Shown: positions 11,880 through 23,613 of the stretch, in pieces
Layout of the letters: each line of letters opens with the position of its first letter
How positions within the stretch are numbered: position 1 is the stretch's first letter
From: Piper betle
Taxonomy: Eukaryota; Streptophyta; Magnoliopsida; Piperales; Piperaceae
Direction: 5' to 3'
NCBI GenBank assembly: GCA_033002965.1
Contig: JAURVB010012639.1
Location: 124,001 to 188,000, forward strand
Length of the DNA: 64,000 nt
Translations under genes and position numbers: made by a program
Notes under the pieces: generated by a model
Told to the model about the DNA's origin: nothing
Database searches by the model: none
Seen by the model: only the letters and a program-made list of their open reading frames with translations

Positions 11880-13590
11880 TTCAATCAATAAATGATGCTT
11901 GCCCAAGTCATTTGATTCTGCCCATCACTAACATGCCAGGTCTTGTCATCTTGATCTCTTCCCCTGCATGACACAGCTTCCTAAGTCAAAAACATGGTGT
12001 TTTTTTTCTTTGGAAAAGGTTTCAAAAGAATATTTTTGCAACTGTTTTATAATGGGTAGTGACTATTTTTGCAAGCTATGCATTTGTACGCTTGTAAATG
12101 CAATACTTAACTTAGAAACAACAAAGGTTTTATAGCTAATATATATTACTGTGACTAATAATGCACGTCAAGTTTCTAATGTTGTGGAAGGCATTTCAGT
12201 TTTGAGGGGGAGCACTCAATGTCTCTTTTTCTGCTACACGCCATCCAAGCTCTTGCTTCACCTTCCCAACTTCCAACCAAGTGTTAAAATCGGCCAATCC
12301 GACGATTGCTAATTATTATATAATGTAATTTTTTATTTGGTTTTTGTATAAATATTCTGGTAAAAAAAATAAACAGATGAGATTCCTCTTTAAAAAACTT
12401 AGTCTAATTAATCAAATTTAAAATATTTTTATTTGTAGATGACACTCACCTTTAGTTATTTTAATAAAAAGTTTGTTTTTGTTTTATTCTTTATTGGTTT
12501 TATTAGAGGCAAAGCTAATTTTGCTAGTAAAAAGCTGTAGGATATTGCTCATTTTGTCTCTCTGATAGAAGTGACTAATAATATGGAGCTCCAAATGTGA
12601 TGAATGAATGTATATTAGCCCTTCCAACTTTCCTGCTACCATGCTTCTACAAATATCTATCTATCTATTATCTCTTAGACTGTGTACAATTGGACCAATG
12701 TTTGATAGGATTTTAGCTCTACTAGCACTAGGATTAAATAGTTCTAGTGTTTTCTTCGTATTTTTTGTGTCATGATTAATTAGGGATAGGTGCAGCCATT
12801 CAAATTATTAAGTCTAACCGAAGTCCGAAGCATAATCGACTAAATTTGACCGAATAAAAATAAATTAAATATAGTTATACTGATTGAGTGTCCGATATTT
12901 TATATCAATAACATAATACCTTTAAAATTTGTAAAGTTAATATTATATTCTATAAAAATTTAAATTGTGATATATATTAAGATTAATTAAGTTTATACTT
13001 GAAATTAATATTTAATATCTAAAATTGATATTAACAAGGTTTGTTTTCTAACAACAAGAAATACAGACGTGCCCATGGGTGGGACCCAGTTTTGACATCT
13101 TTTCCTTCAAAATAAAATGGTGGGACCCACTTTTGCTCCTTTGCTTTCTATTCAATCTTCAACCATCAAAGCAATATTTTTATCTTTCAAAAAAAAAACA
13201 GAGACCAATACTTTTGGGCACGTCCTTCAAAGTTTTAATCTTTAATTTTTTCTTCCCATAAATATTTCCGATATCATGGGTAAATTAATAACAAAAGGAA
13301 TTTATAAGTACTTACAAATTACAATAATATTTTATGAATCATTGTGGTGAAATTTTCCCGGCCTGTATCAATCCCATGAAAGCCTTAGATCAATGACTCC
13401 AATGTTTGGAAAAAAAGAATTAAAGATATGTAAATTAAAGATATGTAACCAATGTTTGTTGGCAAGAGGGAAATATTGGAGTCCTCCATTATATGATAAA
13501 TGTGAGAAGATATACAAGTACATGAGGAATTGTAAAGATATAGAGTTACTCTTTGAAGTACGAGGAATTCAAATAGAATTGTGAAAGACA
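11880..13590. other. Intergenic AT-rich DNA
   Basis: Upstream of SERINC, so the first few hundred bases probably include its promoter. A pair of similar GTGGGACCCA blocks lies at about 13078 and 13120. No gene seen. Confidence 0.4.
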
Positions 13591-14430
13591 AGGATTATTT
13601 AATGTTTGGTTCTTTGTATTTAAGAGGTTATATCTCGTGTATAATGTTTTGTATCACTTATCTATAAATAAGTAGTTGTACATGTGTGATGAATGAAGTA
13701 CAACTGAAAAGTGTATTATTTGATTTCACTACGAAGTTTTGAAGTGAGGCTCTCCCTCTCTTTCTTAGAGGAGGGAGAGCCTCTCCTCACATGGTATGGG
13801 TCACCCAATCACAGTTAGTTTGTTTTTTAGTTAGTTTGTTTTTTAGTTGGAAGTTATGATTTTTCTTAGTTAGAGTATTTTTCTCTAATTAAAAGTGGAA
13901 GTTATGACTTTTCTTAGTTAGAGTATTTTTCTTTAATTAGAGGTTAAGTGTATTTTTAATTGGAGTGTGTTCCAGTTAAAGGTTGAGTGTATCCTTAATT
14001 GAAGTGTGTTTTAGTTAGAAGTTGAGGTTAAGGGTATTTCTAATTAGAGTGTGTTCCAATTAGAGGTTGATGTATTCCTATAATTGGAGTGTATTCCAAT
14101 TAGAGGTTGAGGGTATTCCTAATTAGCTGTGTTCTAATTAGAGGTTGAGGTTGCATATATAGACAAAGTTACCATTGGTGATGCGTGTAAAAGAAGAAAG
14201 AGAAATCCTTCGTTGTGAGGAGAAGATATGATTTTAGGTTCTTCAACAAAACCGGTAGTTAATTTTCTTTCTTTCTTTACCTTTTGTCTATAGTTTGTAA
14301 TTAATTGTAGTTTTACTTATCTCATATATTTAGTTGTGGTTTTTCTTTTGTTGAAAAGTTTCCATTGTGCCATTTATCTTATATCTTTTATTGGTTTGTC
14401 TTGTCAAAATACATAACATGGTATTTAGGT
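13590..14430 (+). repeat. LTR-retroelement-like debris with internal minisatellite
   Basis: Two segments look like LTR ends. One has a TATAAATA box near 13662 and ends CTCACA followed by TGGTATGGGTC at about 13793. The other has a TATATA box near 14155 and ends ATAACA followed by TGGTATTTAGG at about 14414. Copia elements have CA then TGGTATCAGAGC (a Met-tRNA primer site), so both resemble degraded versions. Between them, about 13840-14150, the sequence is built of roughly 40-bp units around TTCCAATTAGAGGTTGAGG. A perfect 13-bp inverted repeat, GAGGCTCTCCCTC, lies at 13746-13758 and 13771-13783. No gag-pol coding sequence found. Confidence 0.4.
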
Positions 14431-14859
14431 ATTTTGTGTGATAAACTCCCAACGGGGAACAATTTCAGAGGAGAGCACTTCTCATCACATTAGAAGTTGC
14501 AGATTGGAACAAGAAACTAAACTCACAGATGAGACATTCATTGTAGAAGAATGTTTGAGCAACCCATCATCACTTTTTTGCTAACTAAAGCAGTGGTATA
14601 TGTATCAATGGTTGAAATGCAACATCTCTGCAACAAGAACTGATACAATCAAAACATAAACATTCTTTCATAGAGGAGAAGAAATTCCTATGTATCATGT
14701 TGAAAAAGAAGAGCATGATGAACAAGATGAGGAATATATTGCAAGAAACTACTGCAACGTGATTATACATGAAGTTAAATATGATCTTCCATTGGACTTG
14801 AACAGTGCAGGAGGTTCATGATCAAATGAGGAGAAAAAGAGAAGAAAAAGAAGACAGGA
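14431..14859. other. Unassigned DNA between LTR-like debris and ycf2 insertion
   Basis: Purine-rich, with no recognisable coding frame. It may be internal sequence of a lost retroelement. Confidence 0.25.
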
Positions 14860-15300
14860 AGAGATGGGAAACATGTTCAATATCCTTTAATTGAATAGTT
14901 GCCCCGGTTTCTTTGAAAAACCCCATTTCAATTAGTCTTTTCACGAAAAACAGATATGAAATAATAAATTTTAAGTGTTTCACTAAGATTTTGAATAACT
15001 GTCTCGAATTCAAATTGATTATATTTCGCTTCTTCCTCGAAGAAAAGACAATCAAAGAATTCTTAATAATGGTCCTTGTGGATCGGATCATCTGTATAGG
15101 ATACAAAAAGAAATTTAAGATATTAGATATCTTTCTCTATGAATGAGATTTCAATTTTAGCTATGGTTTCATTAAATATCTTACAACTAGAGTCCCTTTT
15201 TCCGATTTGGTTCCTCCACCACTGAGAACCTTAACTAGATTCAAGCATGATACACTTTTTTTAGAGAAAGCCTGCCATTCTTGGTGAAAAAGTTTCTACC
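14860..15300 (-). pseudogene. ycf2: Nuclear insertion of chloroplast ycf2 (NUPT)
   Basis: Read on the minus strand, 15245-15160 gives [20 protein letters not shown], matching a conserved stretch of plastid ycf2. Further on, 15050-14870 gives [16 protein letters not shown] and then [16 protein letters not shown], again the ycf2 order and spacing. Small deletions and stops show that it is non-functional. Similarity fades near 15300 on one side and near 14860 on the other. Boundaries are approximate. Typed proteins are from this window; the ycf2 comparison is from memory. Confidence 0.8.
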
Positions 15301-17608
15301 TTTAATCACGAAATAACGCATCAAATTTTACTTGATTCAAAAGTTTACATGGTCATAATATGTGACAAATTATGTGTCTGATCAACGACATGATTTTCCT
15401 ATGTGTAAGTTTATTTACATAATTTTTCAGTGTAAATTTGAAATTTTCATCTTCTTAATTATAATTGCATTATCTATACAGGTCTCTTCTATTGTTTCAT
15501 AGGTGCGATAATTCAAAAAAATTATTATTGTTTAGAGGAGACCAAAATTTAGAAAAAGCCTACATATTCAATTGGTCTTATATATTATAATTGGTTCCGA
15601 GCCGGCTTGGAGCTTAACTCCCCACTTAAACCCCCTAATTCGAAAATAAGGCTTTCGGGTTCTTTTGAAAATTGTGATGGTATTAGCCATTCGGGTTGAT
15701 AATTTCTTCGTATCTAATCAATTTCATAGGAGTTAATTTTTTTACTTTTAACATGAAATTAAGAAAGGAACTCTATATATGTGGGTGGTGTTCGTCCCAC
15801 CTCTAATTAGTACTTAACAATTATTGATTGGGTGATAAGATTAAGGACTTCATTGAGAATGGGAACATTCCATTGTTCCTTGCGTGTAGAGAATGAATGA
15901 TAACCCCCCAAACAAAGCTCATAGCATTGATTTAATCAATTTGTTAACATTTTGCAATCTTTCTCCCTTGTCTTTATATCATATCAATGTAGCACTTTTG
16001 CATTGCACTACACACTTAGCATCTATAATGTGCTTCCCCCTTTGCCTTTTATTTGCCTCTTTCTTTGGTGCAAAATCAATAATCAAGTCATTAAGTGAAG
16101 GAAACATATCATCCTCACATTTTTCTTTCATAAGAGCTTTACTTCTGAATCATGATATTTTCAATGCCATTTGTAATGAGCATTTAGTAGATGGAAAATA
16201 GAAAATAGTATTTGCCATGGCGGATACTTCAATGTCGGTGAAATTTAATTTGAGTCATTAGATTACTAAGAATGTTAGATGATGTGGGTGACTTTATTTA
16301 AGTCAGATAATATGGGCAATTTTATCTAAGTCTTAGAACAAAAACAATTGTGCGATGTAAATAAGTGACTCGATTTACATGTTATTAATATTATTATATT
16401 AATAGCTGTCGAGCAATTTCTTATAAATTAAATTACTAAGGACGGGAGCTTAAATGCAATATAAATAATAAAAAATGGGCACTCATGTTTAATTAGGTTG
16501 GATTAGCAAGATAATGTAACGACTCCTTGAACGTTGGTTTTTTATAAATAAAAAACACACACACACACGCGCATACACGTACATATAACAAAAGTACCGC
16601 CACATCGAGATCTTTTTGACTAGGAAGTAGAACAAGCCAAATAGATTCGATGGATTATTTAATGATGATTTATTTGGTAATGATAATTATAAAATAAATT
16701 TGATTGATATAGAAAGGACAAAACTTGTTAAGGGATAATTACCATACAAACTAAGCTAATACTGGAAGTAAGTTGCTAAATATTGCCACAATCATGAATT
16801 AATGGGGCCCAATGGTTTTAACAAAATTAAGGCCATGTTATATTATTATAATATTAGTACAAAAATTTTAGAATTTGTTTAACTTTGACCTATTTCTAAT
16901 AACTTTTGTTCTATTCTTTTGGAGGCTCAAATTTAATAGTCAATTCTTATAAAATAACAAGTGGTTAGCTACTTCTTTAGTAATTCTAAGTTTGAACTGC
17001 AATTTGTTAGCCGTCTATGTTGGAAATTAATTGGATAACCAAGCTTCCATTTTTCATAATAAAAAAATAAATAAGACTCGATTTTTTTAACGTTTTGTTA
17101 ATTTTTCTAAAAACAAAAACAGCATTCACCGCTTTATATTTTAGGCTCAAGATAATGCAATCAAATACTCTACAAAAATAAAATTAAAAAATTGAAACGC
17201 CCCTTCTTATTCTCAAAAAAGAAAATAAAAAATAATGCTCCCTGCTGTTGCATGCTGGATGCTAAAACAAAACCGTATATAAATAATAAATCAATTAACA
17301 GATGACAAGTTGTGGGTAATTTTGATTTAAGTGCAGATTTTATGGGTAAGGGTTGAGCACAATACTAGAGATCAAACAAGTTTGAGAAGCTTGATTAAAG
17401 GTTACCAAGCAATATATTGCAAGGTCATCAAACTCAAAACCCAGAGAGAAGCAGTACTCGTACAACAATTTTACATTTACAGATTACATTGATGGCCGGA
17501 GATACAAGAAAAGTGTACTACTTGCTAAGAGTTATTTCATCAAAAATCAATAAATACAACCCCCCTCTCTGCACTACTGCTGCTAGAACCACAACTACAC
17601 TAATGGAA
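15301..17608. other. Intergenic AT-rich DNA
   Basis: Contains a slightly GC-richer patch at 15595-15710 that I could not identify, an open frame at 15893-16201 without family likeness, and a short CA microsatellite at about 16556. The right end should include the 3' UTR of the SPOC gene. Confidence 0.35.
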
Positions 17609-20600
17609 TCAGGGCCACCAATCCATTCCATTATGGCCAGGCGTTCTGTAATATTGCTGACCCATCTGTTGTGCCCCAGTAGCTCTGGCACCGGGAGAAA
17701 ATACTCCGGATACTGGCGGAGTAGACCGTTTTGCAAGCTGCCGCGGCAGATGCAATGCCTGGTCAGGCACCTGGGTTGCTTGTGAATAGTAAGGTATACG
17801 TAAAGGTGGTTGCAAGCCAACCAGTTGAGGCTGGTGCGGTGCAACCACAGGTGTTTGTAAAGAGTGTTGCTGGTAAGGGTACACTGCAGCAGGAACTAGC
17901 AATGCGGCTGGTCGGGGGTGAGATTGAGGACGAGCTTCACATACAGGCTGCCAGTCAGGAATGTCATCGCCGTCATTCCATGGCTGGATTTCAATTCTGG
18001 CACCCCGACCATTGGGATCCCGAGTAATGGGGCTAGAGGCTGATTTATTTTGTCCATACTTATGTATGAGATCTCTTACAAACTCAACTGGTTGACCTGC
18101 TTGACCAACCATTCCCCGCTAGTAGCTATTGACTGCCTATAAGAGTGCTCTGAGGTTTTGCAAAATTGAAATTCAGGAAGGTCATCATCATCCCGACCTG
18201 TCCTGCCAGCTCCAGGACCAAACCCTGGTGGCACATCATCATCATCATCAGACATAGGATCTGGGTTCAGTGACAATGGCAGGAGGTGGACCTTGAGATT
18301 GTCCCACATGGGGGCTTTTTTCTGGTTTCTTAATGGATGAAGAGTAATGTTTTCTTGAGTTTTGCCTGTGGTAAGACGGCCTTGGAGATATAGTTGAAAA
18401 CATGGACCTGCGCCATACTACAATTCCTATGAGGCCGCTGTCTAAATTCTTAACCGCTTCTGCATTGTCTTCAGGCAACAGCCCGGAGAGCATTTCTGTC
18501 GTGCTGCTGCCAGATGAGCACACATACAACTCTAACCCAGGAGCTGGCTCAGCAAACCCAATTCTCACATCAGCCACATATGATTCGACGGCCTGCAACT
18601 CAAAATTTTTTTATATCAATGCTAAAAATTGCGAATTTGACTATTTAAACCCAATGAATAGATAAACGAGATGTCAATCACAAAATTTACCTTAGACTGA
18701 CCATTCCTTGGGGATCCTTCCTCCCAGCAAAAATGAACCACCTGCAATTTTAGAAGGTTATATGTTTACTACATTAAGTTCATCCACAAGGTTGAATAGA
18801 ATAAACAGTATACAAGGATTAAGCTGGCGATTAAAATGATATAACAAGCATGATAGAATAACAAAATGAAAGAAAAGGGAGAATAGTCTATCAAATACCA
18901 TGATTGCACGACTTCGAGATTGAGGCAGTTCTTGGAGGAATTTCCTAAAAGCATCTAGTCTAACTCTTCCTTTAATTTCAAGCATACTTGGCCATTCAAT
19001 AGTCGATGTCTTCTCCCCACTGTACAACAAAGTTCACATTAGGGGTTAGCTGTTATTATTACATGTAAAAACATAAATTTCATCATATTTATTTCCATTT
19101 CATCTTGAACTGTAATACACCTCACTTGGAGTGACCAGACATTTCAAACAATCAATGGCATGGCAGGCAGTGGCACCACGTGACCAATATATCAAGGCAC
19201 ACAACTTCATTCTAACATAATATAGCATTCAAAAATAATTATCATGATCTTTCAATTTGAACACAAAGAAAAATAAACAAAATCAAAGCACCCATTGTTG
19301 GTGAAAGAGTGTGTGTTGTCTATTTCAATCTGCCTCTCACGTTCCCTAAAAGAAACAAGAGCTAAAAAGGGGTAAAAATAGACAAATCAATAAACTCTGA
19401 CCTTTTAAAGAAGCCATCAACAGTAATCACAGAAGAAATAGTTAGCTGAAGTATTCCATTCCATATCTTCTCACCCTTATTCTCATTAACAAACAACGTC
19501 AATTCATTCTTGTTATCATCAGATTTAATATCACTTCTAGTTTTTACACCCTTTCTCTCTACTTCAGCCTTTTCTTCTTTGAGTAATAAATTGATAGATT
19601 GCCTCAAATCTGAACTTGTGAGATCCTTCACCAGCTCTGTCCTTTTTAAAATATGATCTTTGGAAGTCATAGCCTCAGCACCAGTGTTAGGTGAGTTATC
19701 AGAAGGCAGACTGCCGTTTCTCGATTCCATAAATTCATCCAAAGAAACAATGGGGGAAGCAACTCTGTCTCCTTTAATTCATCATTAACCACCAGGCCTT
19801 TCCCTGAATCTAAGCTAGTAAGAGAATTAGTTACAAGTTTGTCTGTTTCAGAACTGGCTTTCTCACTAGTCTTGATTTCCACCTTCTCTTTTGTTTCATC
19901 CTCAGTCACTGGAGTTCGGTTTGGCAACTTCATGAGAGCGCTTTCTCCAATAGCCACCTCCACATTAGTCCCATCATCTTGTTCAAACTCTACCTGAAAT
20001 TCGCCTTTATGAGTTTTTTTCACTACACGCCTTAAATCAACATCAGAATCCGGCAGGACAACCATCTGTGCAAGCTCCTCCGCCTTAGCAATCCTCCACT
20101 GAGAAAGCTCTTTTGAAGCAAGTTCCTCCGCAGTCATAGCACATAACTTTCCTGGGGGATTTCACCAGCCATTACACGTTCTCGGAGTTCAGGGTTATTA
20201 CGGTCTTTCAAATTAAATAAAAGTGATCGCCCCTTCTCTTTATACTTCTTATTAACACCCCCAAACAATTTAAACAATTCCTCTTCTATTTTTGCAGCCA
20301 AAGTTTGTGGGGTTATATCATTTGGATAAGCTGGATCTTCTTCCAAGCGTTTCGGTTTTTTGCATCACGCATGTCACTCATGCCAAAGTCATCGAGATCT
20401 ATTTCAGATGCCCAATAAAGTTCATTACCTTGTAAAAGGTCATTTTTCAGAATAAACGAAGTTTCTTCTTCTGGAAAAATATCCCTTGGATTGAACTCTT
20501 GATCACAGGACCACATTTTAGCAAACTCAAGCTTGTCTTCATCAATATAATTTCTAACTAAAGATCTCTCATTAACACTCTGACTAAGATCAGTATTGCC

Positions 20601-21191
20601 GGAAGCAGAAGTTTGGTCAGTCGCTTCAGCTAGGGAATTGGTGCAATTCGCATCTGCTTCCAGAGCATTAGTGCAATCCGCACCTACTGCAGTGGTTTGA
20701 GCTGATTGAAGCTCCACGGACGACGGTAAGGCAACAATAGCATCTTCTTGATGTGGAGGAACTTCAGTTTCCACCTGGCGTTCTGTCAACTTTGGAGGGG
20801 GCTGCTTGGGAGCACTTGCATCTTCACTTACCTGCAAACTTTGGCTCTCATCCTTCTGAGCAGTTTTTGCCTGATCAACCAGAGCTAATGCTTCTGATAA
20901 AGACTCCCGTAATTTTGATCTCACATTCTCAAATGATTCTTGGGCCTTAGGCAGATGAGTCTTAGAAGATGCTTGAGGCTTGGTAGCAGGCTGAGGCTTA
21001 GAACGAGGCTGCATCACAGGCTTTGATAATGGTTGAACTCGGGGCTTTGTAGGCAGTTGCATATGAGGCTTTGTAGGCGGATGTACACTAATACTGGTAG
21101 ATGGTTGCCTCTGAAGGGGCCGCTTGTTTGTCACAGGTAACTGTTGTAGACTAAAATTACTCGCCATGGCAAAATTGTCTGGTAAGTACAT
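17609..21191 (-). CDS. TFIIS-central-domain and SPOC-domain protein, five frame breaks at homopolymers
   Basis: Minus-strand coding exons: 21191-19402, 19019-18899, 18741-18691 and 18592-17609. The phases fit. About 980 residues. An N-terminal Lys/Pro-rich repeat (PTKPHMQLPTKPRVQPLSKP) is followed by a TFIIS central domain at about residues 295-400 (IEEELFKLFGGVNKKYKEKG, MTAEELASKELSQWRIAKAE). An acidic linker follows, then a SPOC domain at about 575-710 (WNGILQLTISSVITVDGFFK, WPSMLEIKGRVRLDAF, VVHFCWEEGS) and a Pro/Gln-rich tail ending GHNGMDWWP. Arabidopsis relatives are At5g25520 and At5g11430. The role is transcription elongation or chromatin, in the nucleus. The frame is lost at runs 20356-20361, 20154-20158, 19752-19756, 18263-18265 and 18114-18117. 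Each is explained by one missing base (two at 18263) in a mononucleotide run, with perfect family sequence on both sides. No substitution-type stop was seen. ATG at 21191 or 21167. Confidence 0.87.
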
Positions 21192-21257
21192 GTATGAAGT
21201 CCATTTTGTCTGAGCACATACAAGCCAAACTGCTGTCGAAATCTTCAGAGACAACTT

Positions 21258-23450
21258 TCTGCAGCTGAAACATGTCCAACGAACAAGCTTAGAGATTTTT
21301 CTAAAAAGTGTATGACCCCAAAGAATAAGATTATAAAGATCTCATAAACATTACTACAACCAGCTTAGTAGTAGTACTCAATAACAAGATGAAGGCATCA
21401 AACAAGTAGCATCACCAGCATTGAATGGGTACTGGATCATATCAAGCAAGTAGCATCACCAACAAGCAAGCAAACGAAGGAAAGCAAACAATTTTGAATG
21501 CGATAAGCAGGGACACTGAGATGAGATCATACAACCAAACGATTCAGAGATGAGATATATGTCAAAACGATAAGTTTTAGAAATTACAAACAGCAAGATG
21601 CAACTACTCATTATAGCGAGTTTACTCTTACTTCCAGCTGTTTAAAACTTCTGTGACACTACTTCTCATCAACAACTAACAAGATTAAAGCCATACACAA
21701 CAGATATTCAAACAGGTAGCCTGATTTCATAACATAAGCCTAGCACTTTAAGCAAGCTCTAAGCTATACAACTAAGGTTAATCAAATAAGATAAGTCAAA
21801 CGATTCAAGATAAATAAAAAAACTACACCAAAAAGAGAGAGAGGAGAGAGGATGAGAGAGAGGCCAAATCTCGTAGAACAGTACATATGCCACGGCAAAG
21901 TCGCAACACCATCATACAGATTCAAATCAGCAACGTGTGTCCATAACAGAAGACTTGTTCGCTGGAAAGCTTTTTTGTAGAAAAAGTATGATACAACCAT
22001 CGCTTACGTTTCCTTAAAAATTGTTGACGGAAAATTTTACAAATAAGAAATATCTGGTAAGCGAAGCTTCACTTTGCCTAGTTTACCATTTGATTTTAAA
22101 AAATGATGGTCATCGTCAAAGGTAAGATACCAGTCCTGTTATAGATTGAGCTTGAACAAAAGTTTCTAGGTAGACCAGCTGAAATGGGAATTTTAATACC
22201 TATTTGCCATTTTTCCTCCGCTCCCAAAACAAAACGAGAGCAGGTGGTGAAACCCGATATATCATACACACAGAGAGCTAACGTATAATACACAGCTTTA
22301 ACATTACAACGTCATTTTGAAGGTAGGCTTTCCATCCCCTGTGATAGCCTTGGAACATTTCACACTTTGACTTACACTCGATAAGAAAAAATTGGCTGTC
22401 ACCAATGAAGAGTAAAACCAACACTTTTGTGTATGTGGCCTCAGACGATGCTTTCTCGATAGTAATGACCTGTGTAAAGGAATCATGCTAAAGATCCGTA
22501 CTCCTCCCCCCTCAGCAGATATGGTGCGAGTCACCTAGCAAGGCTATAACTATAGAGTAAATGGATGAACAAACCGCAATCAATTCCCAGGTCATGATTA
22601 CCAACAATTTACCTCACAGAACCAGTTGTTAATAAAAAATGATCCAACACAAGAACGGATCGTGTACATTTCTACAAGCACAATCCCGTTTTCATTCTCC
22701 AAATTAGGAACCGAATAAACGCTACAGCATTGCCCACTCTTTACCAGCCAGTTTATTCCATTCACAACCCCAGATTCGACATCGCCAATTACTACCAAAA
22801 TCTACTACACAAAGAGAGGAGGGCCGACCACTTGCAATCAGTTCCCACACATGGGTCGGATGGATGGATGCGTAGGCCTCGTGCTGTTACAGCATGGGAA
22901 CTCCGCTCCTCACTGCAAATGCCAACCCAATCAATCCCAACCAAGATGTTTGCAACCAAACTCAAAAAAACCACTCATCATTCCACCAAATCAAAGCAAT
23001 AAGTTCTCTCAAAAATCAGCATCATCCCATCAACCCAGAGCAAATTTGTGAGAAAATCAACATCCCAACACATGCAACGCCGTCCAATGGCAGAAATGAA
23101 AAAAAGCAAAGAAGAAGAAAAGACAAAATCAATCTTTCCGGTTTCAACTCCAATCCCCTCAAGCCCCGAAATAGCCACAAAGACGCCATTTTTCGGATCG
23201 AAAAACGCAGATAAACCCATATTCCCCAACTGTTTCAAGCAAAACAAAACACACTGAGATCGAAACGACGACCAGAAACCCTAATTCAAGTCAAGATTGG
23301 CCAAAATGAGAAGAAAACTGCTCACCGAAGTTGCTCGATCCGATCAACAGCATGGAATCGCCGAATCGAAACCCCGATCCTTCGATCCCCGACGGCAGCG
23401 AAGAACAGCAGCTCCCAATTTGTGGATTCGGGGATTTTCCTTTTCTTTTC
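21258..23450 (-). other. 5' UTR of the SPOC gene with a 2-kb leader intron
   Basis: Going down the minus strand, a probable leader exon runs from about 23450 to 23326 and ends in CTTCG before a GTGAGC donor. The matching acceptor GCTGCAG opens the coding exon at 21258. The intron at 21259-23325 has a telo-box-like AAACCCTAA (plus strand) at 23276-23284, just inside it. Several short open frames in the intron are not family-like. Boundaries are inferred from splice consensus only. Confidence 0.5.
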
Positions 23451-23487
23451 TTTTTTAAAAATATTGCATTTTTGTCAAGGTCCAAGG

Positions 23488-23613
23488 ACCGTCCGATCGA
23501 TATTGATCGGACGGTAGATATTTGTCTCTCGAACATAAATGGTGGGCCGTCGGGCGGATGAAAACATTTAACGGCCCATGGTCCCTTTTCCAAGCCCACT
23601 AACGATTTGGGCT
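23488..23613 (-). promoter_or_regulatory. Probable SPOC-gene promoter: palindrome plus four TGGGCY boxes
   Basis: A perfect inverted repeat, ACCGTCCGATC at 23488-23498 and its complement at 23505-23515, is separated by six bases. Four site II-type TGGGCC/T motifs follow at 23543-23548, 23573-23578, 23593-23598 and 23608-23613, in mixed orientation. Such boxes are typical of plant housekeeping promoters. Position just upstream of the presumed transcription start supports the role, but this is inferred. The palindrome resembles terminal motifs of the GC-core elements and could be a remnant. Confidence 0.45.

Noticed and set aside
13838..14150. Regular repeat array considered as a CRISPR-like array
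   Set aside because: Units are contiguous and diverged, without unique spacers, in a plant nuclear context; a minisatellite fits.
15595..15710. GC-richer patch considered as a second organelle insertion
   Set aside because: I could not match it to any plastid or mitochondrial gene I know; left unassigned.
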